64,000 nt of DNA from Bos javanicus (lineage: Eukaryota; Chordata; Mammalia; Artiodactyla; Bovidae). The translations under genes and the position numbers were made by a program. How positions within the stretch are numbered: the stretch's first letter is position 1; each line of letters opens with the position of its first letter. The stretch covers positions 525,116 through 589,115 of the forward strand of contig NW_026893688.1 of the NCBI RefSeq assembly GCF_032452875.1, given 5' to 3'. Under the pieces are notes generated by a model. That model was not told the DNA's origin and ran no database searches. It saw only the letters and a list, made by a program, of their open reading frames with translations. Shown here one piece after another: positions 1-12,593 of the stretch.

Positions 1-563
1 CTGATCATGCACTGATCACGTAGCTATCATGCACTGATCACGTGACTGATCATGCACTGATCACGTGGCTGATCATGCACTGATCACGTGACTGATCATG
101 CACTGATCACGTGGCTGATCATGCATGATCACGCAGCTACCATGTACTGGTCACATGACTGATCATGCACTGATCACGTGACTGATCATGCACTGATCAC
201 GTGGCTATCATGCACTACTCACGTGGCTGATCATGCAATGATCATGTAGCTACCATGTACAGGTCACGTGAATGATCATACACCCATCAGGTGACTGATC
301 ATGCACTGATCACGTGGCTATCATGCACTGATCACGTGACTGATCATGCACTGATCACGTCTATATCATGCACTGATCACATGACTGCCCATGCACTGAT
401 CACGTGGATGATCATACACTAATCATGTGACAGATCATGCACTGATCACGTGGCTGATCATGCACTGATACCGTGACTGAGCATGGACTGATCACATGAC
501 TATCATGTAGTGATCACGTGACTTAATGGCGCTGATCATGTGACTGATCATGCGCTGATCATG
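1..563. repeat. 23-mer tract, left edge
   Basis: The window opens in the middle of a repeat. The first 230 bases are nearly perfect 23/22-mers, followed by variant units (GCTACCATGTACAGG near 250, ACACCCATCAGG near 280) that recur upstream of most type A inserts. It ends in the type A leader at 467-563. There is no gene in it. Confidence 0.95.
467..563. repeat. Type A leader block (representative)
   Basis: This is a block of about 97 bp beginning GATACCGTGACTGAGCATGG, passing through ATCATGTAGTGATCACG and CTTAATGGCGCTGATC, and joining the A insert. The same block, with few changes, precedes nearly every type A insert (for example at 3174, about 5196, 6240, 7582, 11030, 13570, 17543, 36255 and 56080). 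It is made of mutated 23-mers, so leader and insert are co-amplified as one cassette. Confidence 0.85.
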
Positions 564-829
564 TTTGCTATCATACACTGATCATGTGCCTCTGGAGGCA
601 ATAAACAAAGAGCTGAGTAGGCACGAATCAAACAGTCAGCAGGCAATAATCATGGAACTCAGGTGTGAGGAATCATGCTGCTCAGCTGGCAATAATCAAG
701 CAGCTGAGCAGGCAGGAATTACGCAGCACAGCTGGCAATTGTCAAGCAGATGACAGGCAGGAATCGTGCAGCTCAGCTGGCAATTGTCAAGCAGATGAGC
801 AGACAGTAATCACGCAGCTCAGCAGGCCC
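564..829 (+). repeat. Insert module, type A, copy 1 (reference, 266 bp)
   Basis: This is the reference copy. It has a 5' part with CTCTGGAGGCAATAAACAAA and then degenerate 45-46 bp subunits: a truncated one at 642-670, then 671-710, 711-755, 756-801, and a partial one at 802-829 that returns to the 23-mer array at AGGCCC. Each full subunit has the form GGCAGGAAT..GCAGCTCAGCTGGCAATTGTCAAGCAGATGA and carries a CAGCTG (PvuII) site. A 62-codon frame at 565-753 starts with TTG, has no nearby ATG and is just the translated repeat. Strand is nominal. Confidence 0.93.
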
Positions 830-1570
830 TGATCACGTGACTGAGCATGCACTGTTCACGTGGCTGATCATACACTGATCACGTGATTGATCATGCACTG
901 ATCACTTGGATATCATGCACTGATCACGTGGCTGATCATACACTGTTCACGTGTCTGATCATGCACTGATCACGTGGCTATCATGCACTGATCACGTGGC
1001 TGAACATGCACTGTTCACGTGGCTGATCACACACCTGTCACGTGACATATCATGCACTGATCACGTGGCACTCATGCACTGATCACGTGGCTGATCATAC
1101 TCTGCTCACGTAACTGATCATGCACACATCACGTGGCTATCATGCACTGCTCACGTGGCTCGTCATGGAATGATCACGTAGCTACCATATACTGGTCACG
1201 TGACTGATCATGCACAGATCACGTAAATGATCATGCACTGTTCACGTGACTGATCATGTACTGATCACGTGACTGATCATGCACTGATCACGTGGCTATC
1301 ATGCTCTGCTCACGTGGCTGATCATGCAACGATCACGTAGCAACCATGTACTGGTCACGTGACTGATCATGCACTGATCACGTAATTGATCCTGCACTGA
1401 TCACGTGGCTCATCATGCACTGATCACGTGGCTGATCACACACGATCACGTGACTGATCATGCACATCACGTGACTAATCATGCACTGATCACGTGGCTA
1501 TCATGCACTGATCACGTGGATATCATGCACTGATCACGTGGCTGATCACACACGTATCACGTGACTGATC
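830..1570. repeat. Post-A divergent module (representative)
   Basis: This ordered set of variant monomers recurs after many A inserts: around 7944-8700, 17906-18360, 22540-23010, 25712-26470, 28049-28960, 38846-39500, 44612-45400 and 56442-57150. Related versions lacking an A insert sit at about 53460-54060, 59580-60350 and 62920-63690. The shared order of private variants shows that the original higher-order unit was longer than the insert alone. In several left-half copies the same block has been partly overwritten by consensus 23-mers (for example 11393-11830 and 24480-24760). Confidence 0.85.
1195..1204. promoter_or_regulatory. GTCACGTGAC palindrome (possible bHLH-ZIP site)
   Basis: This is a perfect 10-bp palindrome containing CACGTG. 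It matches the known consensus for MiT/TFE factors (the CLEAR element) and is a strong USF-type E-box. The same 10-mer arises wherever the variant ACTGGTCACGTGACTG occurs, so there are dozens in the window (another is at 2970-2979). Binding in vivo is inference only; satellite chromatin may be methylated and closed. Confidence 0.3.
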
Positions 1571-1982
1571 ATGCACTGATCACGTGGCTATCATGCACTG
1601 ATCACGTGGCTATCATGCACTGATATCATGCACTGATCACGTGGCTGATCATGCACTGATCACGTGACTGATCATGCACTGATCACGTGGCTATCATGCA
1701 CTGATCACGTGGCTGATCATGCACTGATCACGTAGCTATCATGCACTGTCACGTGACTGATCATGCACTGATCACGTGGCTGATCATGCACTGATCACGT
1801 GACTGATCATGCACTGATCACGTGGCTGATCATGCACTGATCACGCAGCTATCATGCACTGATCACGTGACTGATCATGCACTGATCACGTGGCTGATCA
1901 TGCACTGATCACGTGACTGATCATGCACTGATCACGTGGCTTATCATGCACTGATCATGTGACTGATCATGTGCTGATCATG

Positions 1983-2241
1983 TTTGGTGTCATACACTGA
2001 TCATGTGCCTCTGGAGGCAATGAACAAAGAGCTGAGTAGGCACGAATCAGTCAGGCAATAATCATGGAACTCAGCTGTGAGAAATCATGCTGCTCAGCTG
2101 GCAATAATCAAGCAGCTGAGCAGGCAGGAATTATGCAGCACAGCTGGCAATTGTCAAGCAGATGACAGGCAGGAATCGTGCAGCTCAGCTGGCAATTGTC
2201 AAGCAGATGAGCAGACAGTAATCACGCAGCTCAGCAGGCCC
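1983..2241 (+). repeat. Insert module, type B, copy 2 (A/B hybrid)
   Basis: This has the B hallmarks TTTGGTGTCA, GGCAATGAAC and GAGAAATC, but it keeps A-like GGCACGAATC and an intact CAGCTGGCAA where other B copies read CAGGTGGCAA. The AGTCAGCAGGC region is shortened to AGTCAGGC. The mixture suggests conversion between the subfamilies. It is the only B copy in the first 26 kb. Confidence 0.9.
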
Positions 2242-3270
2242 TGATCACGTGACTGAGCATGCACTGTTCACGTGGCTGATCACACACTGATCACGTGACT
2301 GATCATGCACTGATCACGTGACTGATCATGCACTGATCACGTGGCTGATCATGCACTGATCACGTGGCTGATCATGCACTGATCACGTGGCTGATCATGC
2401 ACTGATCACGTGGCTATCATGCACTGATCACGTGACTGATCATGCACTGATCACGTGACTGATCATGCACTGATCACGTGGCTATCATGCACTGATCACG
2501 TGACTGATCATGCACTGATCACGTGACTGATCATGCACTGATCACGTGACTGATCATGCACTGATCACGTGGCTATCATGCACTGATCACGTGGCTGATC
2601 ATGCACTGATCACGTAGCTACATGCACTGATCACGTGACTGATCATGCACTGATCACGTGACTGATCATGCACTGATCACGTGGCTATCATGCACTGATC
2701 ACGTGACTGATCATGCACTGATCACGTCTGATCATGCACTGATCACGTGACTGATCATGCACTGATCACGTGGCTGATCATGCACTGATCACGTGACTGA
2801 TCATGCACTGATCACGTGGCTGATCATGCACTGATCACGTGACTGATCATGCACTGATCACGTGACTGATCATGCACTGATCACGTGACTGATCATGCAC
2901 TGATCACGTGGCTATCATGCACTACTCACGTGGCTGATCATGCAATGATCATGTAGCTACCATGTACTGGTCACGTGACTGATCATACACCCATCAGGTG
3001 ACTGATCATGCACTGATCACGTGGCTATCATGCACTGATCACGTGGCTGATCATGCACTGATCACGTGCCTGGTCATGCACTGATCACGTGACTGATCAT
3101 GCACTGATCACGTGGCTATCATGCACTGATCACGTGGCTGATCATGCACTGATCACGTGGCTGATCATGCACTGATACCGTGACTGAGCATGGACTGATC
3201 ACATGACTATCATGTAGTGATCACGTGACTTAATGGCGCTGATCATGTGACTGATCATGCACTGATCATG
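2242..3270. repeat. Homogenised 23-mer tract
   Basis: From 2270 to 2915 there is an almost unbroken run of consensus 23/22-mers. After it come the pre-A variants (CTACTCACGTGG, GCTACCATGTACTGG, ACACCCATCAGG) and the A leader from 3174. No post-B module follows the B insert here. Confidence 0.95.
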
Positions 3271-3536
3271 TTTGCTATCATACACTGATCATGTGCCTCT
3301 GGAGGCAATAAACAAAGAGCTGAGTAGGCACGAATCAAACAGTCAGCAGGCAATAATCATGGAACTCAGGTGTGAGGAATCATGCTGCTCAGCTGGCAAT
3401 AATCAAGCAGCTGAGCAGGCAGGAATTACGCAGCACAGCTGGCAATTGTCAAGCAGATGACAGGCAGGAATCGTGCAGCTCAGCTGGCAATTGTCAAGCA
3501 GATGAGCAGACAGTAATCACGCAGCTCAGCAGGCCC
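3271..3536 (+). repeat. Insert module, type A, copy 3
   Basis: Full length and essentially identical to copy 1 (the GGTGTGAGG allele). It ends AGGCCCAGATC instead of the usual AGGCCCTGATC, a junction variant shared with the copies at 6337, 16072, 20773 and 30669. Confidence 0.93.
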
Positions 3537-5291
3537 AGATCACGTGACTGAGCATGCACTGTTCACGTGGCTGATCATACACTGATCACGTGACTGATCA
3601 TGCACTGATCACGTGGCTATCATGCACTGATCACGTGGCTGATCATACACTGTTCACGTGTCTGATCATGCACTGATCACGTGGCTGATCATGCACTGAT
3701 CACGTGGCTGATCATGCACTGATCACGTGGCTGATCATGCACTGATCACGTGGCTGATCATGCACTGATCACGTGGCTGATCATGCACTGATCACGTGGC
3801 TGATCATGCACTGATCAGTGGCTATCATGCACTGATCACGTGGCTGATCATACACTGATCACGTGACTGATCATGCACTGATCACGTGGCTATCATGCAC
3901 TGATCACTGGCTATCATGCACTGATCACGTGGCTGATCATGCACTGATCACGTGACTGATCATGCACTGATCACGTCTATATCATGCACTGATCACGTGA
4001 CTGATCATGCACTGATCACGTGGATGATCATGCACTGATCACGTGACTGATCATGCACTGATCACGTGGCTGATCATGCACTGATCACGTAGCTACCATG
4101 TACTGATCACGTGACTGATCATGCACTGATCACGTAATTGATCATGCACTGATCACGTGACTGATCATGCACTGATCACGTGACTGATCATGCACTGATC
4201 ACGTGACTGATCATGCACTGATCACGTGGCTATCATGCACTGATCACGTGGCTGATCATGCACTGATCACGTAGCTATCATGCACTGATCACGTGACTGA
4301 TCATGCACTGATCACGTGACTGATCATGCACTGATCACGTGGCTATCATGCACTGATCACGTGGCTGATCATGCACTGATCACGTGACTGATCATGCACT
4401 GATCACGTGACTGATCATGCACTGATCACGTGGCTATCATGCACTGATCACGTGGCTGATCATGCACTGATCACGTGGCTGATCATGCACTGATCACGTG
4501 ACTGATCATGCACTGATCACGTGACTATCATGCACTGATCACGTGGCTATCATGCACTGATCACGTGGCTGATCATGCACTGATCATGTAGCTACCATGC
4601 ACTGATCACGTGACTGATCATGCACTGATCACGTGACTGATCATGCACTGATCACGTGGCTATCATGCACTGATCACGTGACTGATCATGCACTGATCAC
4701 GTCTGATCATGCACTGATCACGTGACTGATCATGCACTGATCACGTGGCTGATCATGCACTGATCACGTGACTGATCATGCACTGATCACGTGGCTGATC
4801 ATGCACTGATCACGTGACTGATCATGCACTGATCACGTGACTGATCATGCACTGATCACGTGACTGATCATGCACTGATCACGTGACTGATCATGCACTG
4901 ATCACGTGACTGATCATGCACTGATCACGTGGCTATCATGCACTACTCACGTGGCTGATCATGCAATGATCATGTAGCTACCATGTACTGGTCACGTGAC
5001 TGATCATACACCCATCAGGTGACTGATCATGCACTGATCACGTGGCTATCATGCACTGATCACGTGGCTGATCATGCACTGATCACGTGCCTGATCATGC
5101 ACTGATCACGTGACTGATCATGCACTGATCACGTGGCTATCATGCACTGATCACGTGGCTGATCATGCACTGATCACGTGGCTGATCATGCACTGATACC
5201 GTGACTGAGCATGGACTGATCACATGACTATCATGTAGTGATCACGTGACTTAATGGCACTGATCATGTGACTGATCATGCGCTGATCATG
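3537..5291. repeat. Long homogenised 23-mer tract
   Basis: This is among the most uniform stretches of the window. From about 3660 to 4920 nearly every unit is consensus, with GGCT and GACT phases alternating. Small landmarks are ATCACTGGCTATC near 3905, GTCTATATCATG near 3975 and GTAATTGATC near 4135. The A leader precedes 5292. Confidence 0.95.
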
Positions 5292-5557
5292 TTTGCTATC
5301 ATACACTGATCATGTGCCTCTGGAGGCAATAAACAAAGAGCTGAGTAGGCACGAATCAAACAGTCAGCAGGCAATAATCATGGAACTCAGGTGTGAGGAA
5401 TCATGCTGCTCAGCTGGCAATAATCAAGCAGCTGAGCAGGCAGGAATTACGCAGCACAGCTGGCAATTGTCAAGCAGATGACAGGCAGGAATCGTGCAGC
5501 TCAGCTGGCAATTGTCAAGCAGATGAGCAGACAGTAATCACGCAGCTCAGCAGGCCC
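5292..5557 (+). repeat. Insert module, type A, copy 4
   Basis: Full length, GGTGTGAGG allele, practically identical to copies 1 and 3. The leader reads CTTAATGGCACTGATC rather than GGCGCTG, a CpG-loss variant also seen before 23522. Confidence 0.93.
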
Positions 5558-6336
5558 TGATCACGTGACTGATCATGCACTGTTCACGTGGCTGATCATA
5601 CACTGATCACGTGACTGATCATGCACTGATCACGTGGCTATCATGCACTGATCACGTGGCTGATCATGCACTGATCACGTGACTGATCATGCACTGATCA
5701 CGTCTGATCATGCACTGATCACGTGACTGATCATGCACTGATCACGTGGCTGATCATGCACTGATCACGTGACTGATCATGCACTGATCACGTGGCTATC
5801 ATGCACTGATCACGTGGCTGATCATGCACTGATCACGTGGCTATCATGCACTGATCACGTGGCTGATCATGCACTGATCACGTGGCTGATCATGCACTGA
5901 TCACGTGACTATCATGCACTGATCACGTGACTGATCATGCACTGATCACGTGACTGATCATGCACTGATCACGTGGCTATCATGCACTACTCACGTGGCT
6001 GATCATGCAATGATCATGTAGCTACCATGTACTGGTCACGTGAATGATCATACACCCATCAGGTGACTGATCATGCACTGATCACGTGGCTATCATGCAC
6101 TGATCACGTGGCTGATCATGCACTGATCACGTGCCTGGTCATGCACTGATCACGTGACTGATCATGCACTGATCACGTGGCTGATCATGCACTGATCACG
6201 TGGCTGATCATGCACTGATCACGTGGCTGATCATGCACTGATACCGTGACTGAGCATGGACTGATCACATGACTATCATGTAGTGATCACGTGACTTAAT
6301 GGCGCTGATCATGTGACTGATCATGCGCTGATCATG
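5558..6336. repeat. Homogenised 23-mer tract
   Basis: Short spacer of near-consensus monomers. The post-A module is absent. The pre-A variants start at about 5990 and the A leader at about 6240. Confidence 0.95.
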
Positions 6337-6602
6337 TTTGCTATCATACACTGATCATGTGCCTCTGGAGGCAATAAACAAAGAGCTGAGTAGGCACGAA
6401 TCAAACAGTCAGCAGGCAATAATCATGGAACTCAGCTGTGAGGAATCATGCTGCTCAGCTGGCAATAATCAAGCAGCTGAGCAGGCAGGAATTACGCAGC
6501 ACAGCTGGCAATTGTCAAGCAGATGACAGGCAGGAATCGTGCAGCTCAGCTGGCAATTGTCAAGCAGATGAGCAGACAGTAATCACGCAGCTCAGCAGGC
6601 CC
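6337..6602 (+). repeat. Insert module, type A, copy 5
   Basis: Full length. It carries the GCTGTGAGG allele (a G-to-C change that adds a further CAGCTG site) and the AGGCCCAGATC exit junction. Confidence 0.93.
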
Positions 6603-7677
6603 AGATCACGTGACTGAGCATGCACTGTTCACGTGGCTGATCATACACTGATCACGTGACTGATCATGCACTGATCACGTGGCTATCATGCACTGATCAC
6701 GTGGCTGATCATACACTGTTCACGTGTCTGACCATGCACTGATCACGTGGCTGATCATACACTGCTCACGTAACTGATCATGCACTGATCACGTGGCTGA
6801 TCATGCACTGATCACGTGGCTATCATGCACTGATCACGTGGCTGATCATGCACTGATCACGTGACTGATCATGCACTGATCACTGGCTATCATGCACTCA
6901 TCACTGGCTATCATGCACTGATCACGTGGCTGATCATGCACTGATCACGTGACTGATCATGCACTGATCACGTCTATATCATGCACTGATCACGTGACTG
7001 ATCATGCACTGATCACGTGGATGATCATGCACTGATCACGTGACTGATCATGCACTGATCACGTGGCTATCATGCACTGATCACGTGGCTGATCATGCAA
7101 TGATCACGTAGCTACCATGTACTGATCACGTGACTGATCATGCACTGATCACGTAATTGATCATGCACTGATCACGTGACTGATCATGCACTGATCACGT
7201 GACTGATCATGCACTGATCACGTGACTGATCATGCACTGATCACGTGGCTATCATGCACTGATCACGTGGCTGATCATGCAATGATCACGTAGCTACCAT
7301 GTACTGGTCACGTGACTGATCATGCACTGATCACGTGACTGATCATGCACTGATCACGTGGCTGATCATGCACTGATCACGTGGCTGATCATGCACTGAT
7401 CACGTGACTGATCATGCACTGATCACGTGACTGATCATGCACTGATCACGTGACTGATCATGCACTGATCACGTGCCTGATCATGCACTGATCACGTGAC
7501 TGATCATGCACTGATCACATAGCTATCATGAACTGATCACGTGGCTGATCATGCACTGATCACGTGGCTGATCATGCACTGATACCGTGACTGAGCATGG
7601 ACTGATCACATGACTATCATGTAGTGATCACGTGACTTAATGGCGCTGATCATGTGACTGATCATGCACTGATCATG
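6603..7677. repeat. 23-mer tract with a 182-bp octamer repeat
   Basis: It opens with a remnant of the post-A module (GTTCACGTGTCTGACC, CTGCTCACGTAAC) and then becomes consensus. Between 7065 and about 7320 the block GGCTATC..GTAGCTACCATGTACTG..GTAATTGATC recurs with a period of 182 bp, that is, eight monomers. Confidence 0.93.
7065..7428. repeat. 182-bp (8-monomer) higher-order repeat
   Basis: GGCTAT at 7065 and 7247 marks successive copies of an eight-monomer pattern whose landmark is GTAGCTACCATGTACTG. The same spacing is seen at 14395/14577 and 19504/19686. It is therefore a recurring intermediate-level unit of the array. The second copy here is only partly preserved. Confidence 0.65.
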
Positions 7678-7943
7678 TTTGCTATCATACACTGATCATG
7701 TGCCTCTGGAGGCAATAAACAAAGAGCTGAGTAGGCACGAATCAAACAGTCAGCAGGCAATAATCATGGAACTCAGCTGTGAGGAATCATGCTGCTCAGC
7801 TGGCAATAATCAAGCAGCTGAGCAGGCAGGAATTACGCAGCACAGCTGGCAATTGTCAAGCAGATGACAGGCAGGAATCGTGCAGCTCAGCTGGCAATTG
7901 TCAAGCAGATGAGCAGACAGTAATCACGCAGCTCAGCAGGCCC
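7678..7943 (+). repeat. Insert module, type A, copy 6
   Basis: Full length, GCTGTGAGG allele. It is followed by an unusually complete post-A module. Confidence 0.93.
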
Positions 7944-10261
7944 TGATCACGTGACTGAGCATGCACTGTTCACGTGGCTGATCATACACTGATCACGTGA
8001 TGATCATGCACTGATCACTTGGATATCATGCACTGATCACGTGGCTGATCATACACTGTTCACGTGTCTGACCATGCACTGATCACGTGGCTGATCATAC
8101 ACTGCTCACGTAACTGATCATGCACTGATCACGTGGCTATCATGCACTGATCACGTGGCTGAACATGCACTGTTCACGTGGCTGATCACACACCTGTCAC
8201 GTGACATATCATGCACTGATCACGTGGCACTCATGCACTGATCACGTGGCTGATCATACTCTGCTCACGTAACTCATCATGCACACATCACGTGGCTATC
8301 ATGCACTGCTCACGTGGCTCGTCATGGAATGATCACGTAGCTACCATATACTGGTCACGTGACTGATCATGCACAGATCACGTAAATGATCATGCACTGT
8401 TCACGTGACTGATCATGTACTGATCACGTGACTGATCATGCACTGATCACGTGGCTATCATGCTCTGCTCACGTGGCTGATCATGCAACGATCACGTAGC
8501 AACCATGTACTGGTCACGTGACTGATCATGCACTGATCACGTAATTGATCCTGCACTGATCACGTGGCTCATCATGCACTGATCACGTGGCTGATCACAC
8601 ATGTATCACGTGACTGATCATGCACTGATCACGTGGCTATCATGCACTGATCACGTGGCTATCATGCACTGATCACGTGGCTGATCACACACGATCACAT
8701 GACTGATCATGCACTGATCACGTGGCTATCATGCACTGATCACGTGGCTATCATGCACTGATCACGTGGCTGATCATGCAATGATCACGTAGCTACCATG
8801 TACTGATCACGTGACTGATCATGCACTGATCACGTAATTGATCATGCACTGATCACGTGACTGATCATGCACTGATCACGTGGCTGATCATGCACTGATC
8901 ACGTGACTGATCATGCACTGATCACGTGGCTATCATGCACTGATCATGTGGCTGATCATGCACTGATCACGTAGCTACCATGCACTGATCACGTGACTGA
9001 TCATGCACTGATCACGTGATTGATCATGCACTGATCACGTGGCTGATCATGCACTGATCACGTGGCTGATCATGCACTGATCACGTGACTGATCATGCAC
9101 TGATCACGTGACTGATCATGCACTGATCACGTGGCTATCATGCACTGATCACGTGGCTGATCATACACTGATCACGTGCCTGATCATGCACTGATCACAT
9201 GACTGATCATGCACTGATCACGTGACTGATCATGCACTGATCACGTGGCTATCATGCACTATCACGTGGCTGATCATGCAATGATCACGTAGCTACCATG
9301 TACTGATCAGTGACTGATCATACACTGATCACGTGACTGATCATGCACTGATCACGTGGCTATCATGCACTGATCACGTGGCTGATCATGCACTGATCAC
9401 GTGCCTGATCATGCACTGATCACGTGACTGATCATGCACTGATCACGTGGCTATCATGCACTGATCACGTGGCTGATCATGCACTGATCACGTGGCTGAT
9501 CATGCACTGATACGTGACTGATCATGCACTGATCACGTGACTATCATGCACTGATCACGTGGCTATCATGCACTGATCACGTGGCTGATCATGCACTGAT
9601 CACGTAGCTACCATGCACTGATCACGTGACTGATCATGCACTGATCACGTGACTGATCATGCACTGATCACGTGGCTATCATGCACTGATCACGTGACTG
9701 ATCATGCACTGATCACGTCTATATCATGCACTGATCACGTGACTGATCATGCACTGATCACGTGGCTGATCATGCACTGATCACGTGACTGATCATGCAC
9801 TGATCACGTGGCTGATCATGCACTGATCACGTGACTGATCATGCACTGATCACGTGACTGATCATGCACTGATCACGTGACTGATCATGCACTGATCACG
9901 TGGCTATCATGCACTATCACGTGGCTGATCATGCAATGATCATGTAGCTACCATGTACTGGTCACGTGACTGATCATACACCCATCAGGTGACTGATCAT
10001 GCACTGATCACGTGGCTATCATGCACTGATCACGTGGCTGATCATGCACTGATCACGTGCCTGATCATGCACTGATCACGTGACTGATCATGCACTGATC
10101 ACGTGGCTATCATGCACTGATCACGTGGCTGATCATGCACTGATCACGTGGCTGATCATGCACTGATACCGTGACTGAGCATGGACTGATCACATGACTA
10201 TCATGCACTGATCACGTGACTTAATGGCGCTGATCATGTGACTGATCATGCACTGATCATG
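7944..10261. repeat. Complete post-A module, then long homogenised tract
   Basis: From 7944 to about 8700 the post-A module is nearly the same as at 830-1570, variant for variant. From 8700 to 9900 the monomers are close to consensus. The pre-A variants and leader occupy the last 300 bases; here the leader has lost its ATCATGTAGTG variant to consensus ATCATGCACTG. Confidence 0.93.
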
Positions 10262-10527
10262 TTTGCTATCATACACTGATCATGTGCCTCTGGAGGCAAT
10301 AAACAAAGAGCTGAGTAGGCACGAATCAAACAGTCAGCAGGCAATAATCATGGAACTCAGGTGTGAGGAATCATGCTGCTCAGCTGGCAATAATCAAGCA
10401 GCTGAGCAGGCAGGAATTACGCAGCACAGCTGATAATTGTCAAGCAGATGACAGGCAGGAATCGTGCAGCTCAGCTGGCAATTGTCAAGCAGATGAGCAG
10501 ACAGTAATCACGCAGCTCAGCAGGCCC
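10262..10527 (+). repeat. Insert module, type A, copy 7 (frame closed)
   Basis: Full length, GGTGTGAGG allele. CAGCTGGCAATTG has become CAGCTGATAATTG, which destroys the 62-codon frame with a TGA. This private double change is not seen in other copies. Confidence 0.92.
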
Positions 10528-11126
10528 TGATCACGTGACTGAGCATGCACTGATCACGTGGCTGATCATACACTGATCACGTGACTGATCATGCACTGAT
10601 CACGTGGCTATCATGCACTGATCACGTGGCTGATCATGCACTGATCACGTGACTGATCATGCACTGATCACGTGGCTGATCATGCACTGATCACGTGGCT
10701 GATCATGCACTGATCACGTGACTGATCATGCACTGATCACGTGACTGATCATGCACTGATCACGTGGCTATCATGCACTACTCACGTGGCTGATCATGCA
10801 ATGATCATGTAGCTACCATGTACTGGTCACGTGACTGATCATACACCCATCAGGTGACTGATCATGCACTGATCACGTGGCTATCATGCACTGATCACGT
10901 GGCTGATCATGCACTGATCACGTGCCTGATCATGCACTGATCACGTGACTGATCATGCACTGATCACGTGGCTATCATGCACTGATCACGTGGCTGATCA
11001 TGCACTGATCACGTGGCTGATCATGCACTGATACCGTGACTGAGCATGGACTGATCACATGACTATCATGTAGTGATCACGTGACTTAATGGCGCTGATC
11101 ATGTGACTGATCATGCGCTGATCATG
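10528..11126. repeat. Short homogenised 23-mer tract
   Basis: At 599 bp this is the shortest insert spacer in the left half. It has consensus monomers to about 10770, then the pre-A variants and leader. Confidence 0.95.
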
Positions 11127-11392
11127 TTTGCTATCATACACTGATCATGTGCCTCTGGAGGCAATAAACAAAGAGCTGAGTAGGCACGAATCAAACAGTC
11201 AGCAGGCAATAATCATGGAACTCAGCTGTGAGGAATCATGCTGCTCAGCTGGCAATAATCAAGCAGCTGAGCAGGCAGGAATTACGCAGCACAGCTGGCA
11301 ATTGTCAAGCAGATGACAGGCAGGAATCGTGCAGCTCAGCTGGCAATTGTCAAGCAGATGAGCAGACAGTAATCACGCAGCTCAGCAGGCCC
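11127..11392 (+). repeat. Insert module, type A, copy 8
   Basis: Full length, GCTGTGAGG allele, no other notable change. Confidence 0.93.
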
Positions 11393-12327
11393 TGATCACG
11401 TGACTGAGCATGCACTGTTCACGTGGCTGATCATACACTGATCACGTGATGATCATGCACTGATCACGTGGATATCATGCACTGATCACGTGGCTGATCA
11501 TACACTGTTCACGTGTCTGACCATGCACTGATCACGTGGCTGATCATACACTGCTCACGTAACTGATCATGCACTGATCACGTGGCTATCATGCACTGAT
11601 CACGTGGCTGATCATGCACTGATCACGTGGCTGATCACACACTGTCACGTGACATATCATGCACTGATCACGTGGCACTCATGCACTGATCACGTGGCTG
11701 ATCATACACTGATCACGTAACTGATCATGCACATCACGTGGCTATCATGCACTGATCACGTGGCTGTCATGCAATGATCACGTAGCTACATATACTGATC
11801 ACGTGACTGATCATGCACTGATCACGTAAATGATCATGCACTGATCACGTGACTGATCATGCACTGATCACGTGACTGATCATGCACTGATCACGTAGCT
11901 ATCATGCACTGATCACGTGGCTGATCATGCACTGATCACGTGCCTGATCATGCACTGATCACATGACTGATCATGCACTGATCACGTGACTGATCATGCA
12001 CTGATCACGTGGCTATCATGCACTACTCACGTGGCTGATCATGCAATGATCATGTAGCTACCATGTACTGGTCACGTGACTGATCATACACCCATCAGGT
12101 GACTGATCATGCACTGATCACGTGGCTATCATGCACTGATCACGTGACTGATCATGCACTGATCACGTGGACTGATCATACACTAATCATGTGACAGATC
12201 ATGCACTGATCACGTGGCTGATCATGCACTGATACCGTGACTGAGCATGGACTGATCACATGACTATCATGTAGTGATCACGTGACTTAATGGCGCTGAT
12301 CATGTGACTGATCATGCGCTGATCATG
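11393..12327. repeat. Partly overwritten post-A module
   Basis: The order of the post-A landmarks is still visible (CACACTGTCACGTGACATATC, GGCACTCATG, CATATACTG), but many private variants have reverted to the consensus monomer compared with 7944-8700. It reads as a half-completed homogenisation. Confidence 0.9.
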
Positions 12328-12593
12328 TTTGCTATCATACACTGATCATGTGCCTCTGGAGGCAATAAACAAAGAGCTGAGTAGGCACGAATCAAACAGT
12401 CAGCAGGCAATAATCATGGAACTCAGGTGTGAGGAATCATGCTGCTCAGCTGGCAATAATCAAGCAGCTGAGCAGGCAGGAATTACGCAGCACAGCTGAC
12501 AATTGTCAAGCAGATGACAGGCAGGAATCATGCAGCTCAGCTGGCAATTGTCAAGCAGATGAGCAGACAGTAATCACGCAGCTCAGCAGGCCC
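12328..12593 (+). repeat. Insert module, type A, copy 9 (TGA allele)
   Basis: Full length. CAGCTGGCAATT reads CAGCTGACAATT, turning TGG into TGA in the pseudo-frame and removing nothing from the PvuII site. It also has AATCATGCAG for AATCGTGCAG (CpG loss) and the rare exit AGGCCCAAATC. Confidence 0.92.

Larger units (their letters stand above)
830..1982. repeat. Post-A module plus homogenised 23-mers
   Basis: From 830 to about 1570 lies a series of diverged monomers with fixed, recognisable changes (CTGTTCACGTGG, CACACCTGTCACGTGACA, GGCACTCATGCAC, CATACTCTGCTCACGTAAC, GTCATGGAATGATCACG). From 1570 to 1930 the monomers are almost perfect. The stretch ends in a short type B leader (CTTATCATGCACTGATCATG). 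Confidence 0.93.

Noticed and set aside
565..753. A 62-codon open frame repeated in 17 of the 24 A inserts, suggestive of a multicopy small protein gene.
   Set aside because: All but one copy start with TTG, which is not a normal eukaryotic start. The first in-frame ATG is about 30 codons in. The frame ends at the same point only because the repeat does, and a shared TGG-to-TGA change closes it in several copies. Similarity between copies is explained by recent amplification, and no promoter or known domain is visible.
564..829. The 260-bp insert as a SINE or other transposon.
   Set aside because: It has no A-tail, no polymerase III box pattern that I can recognise and no target-site duplications. 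It is built of internal 45-bp tandem units, is always in the same orientation and always has the same leaders, so it is amplified with the satellite.
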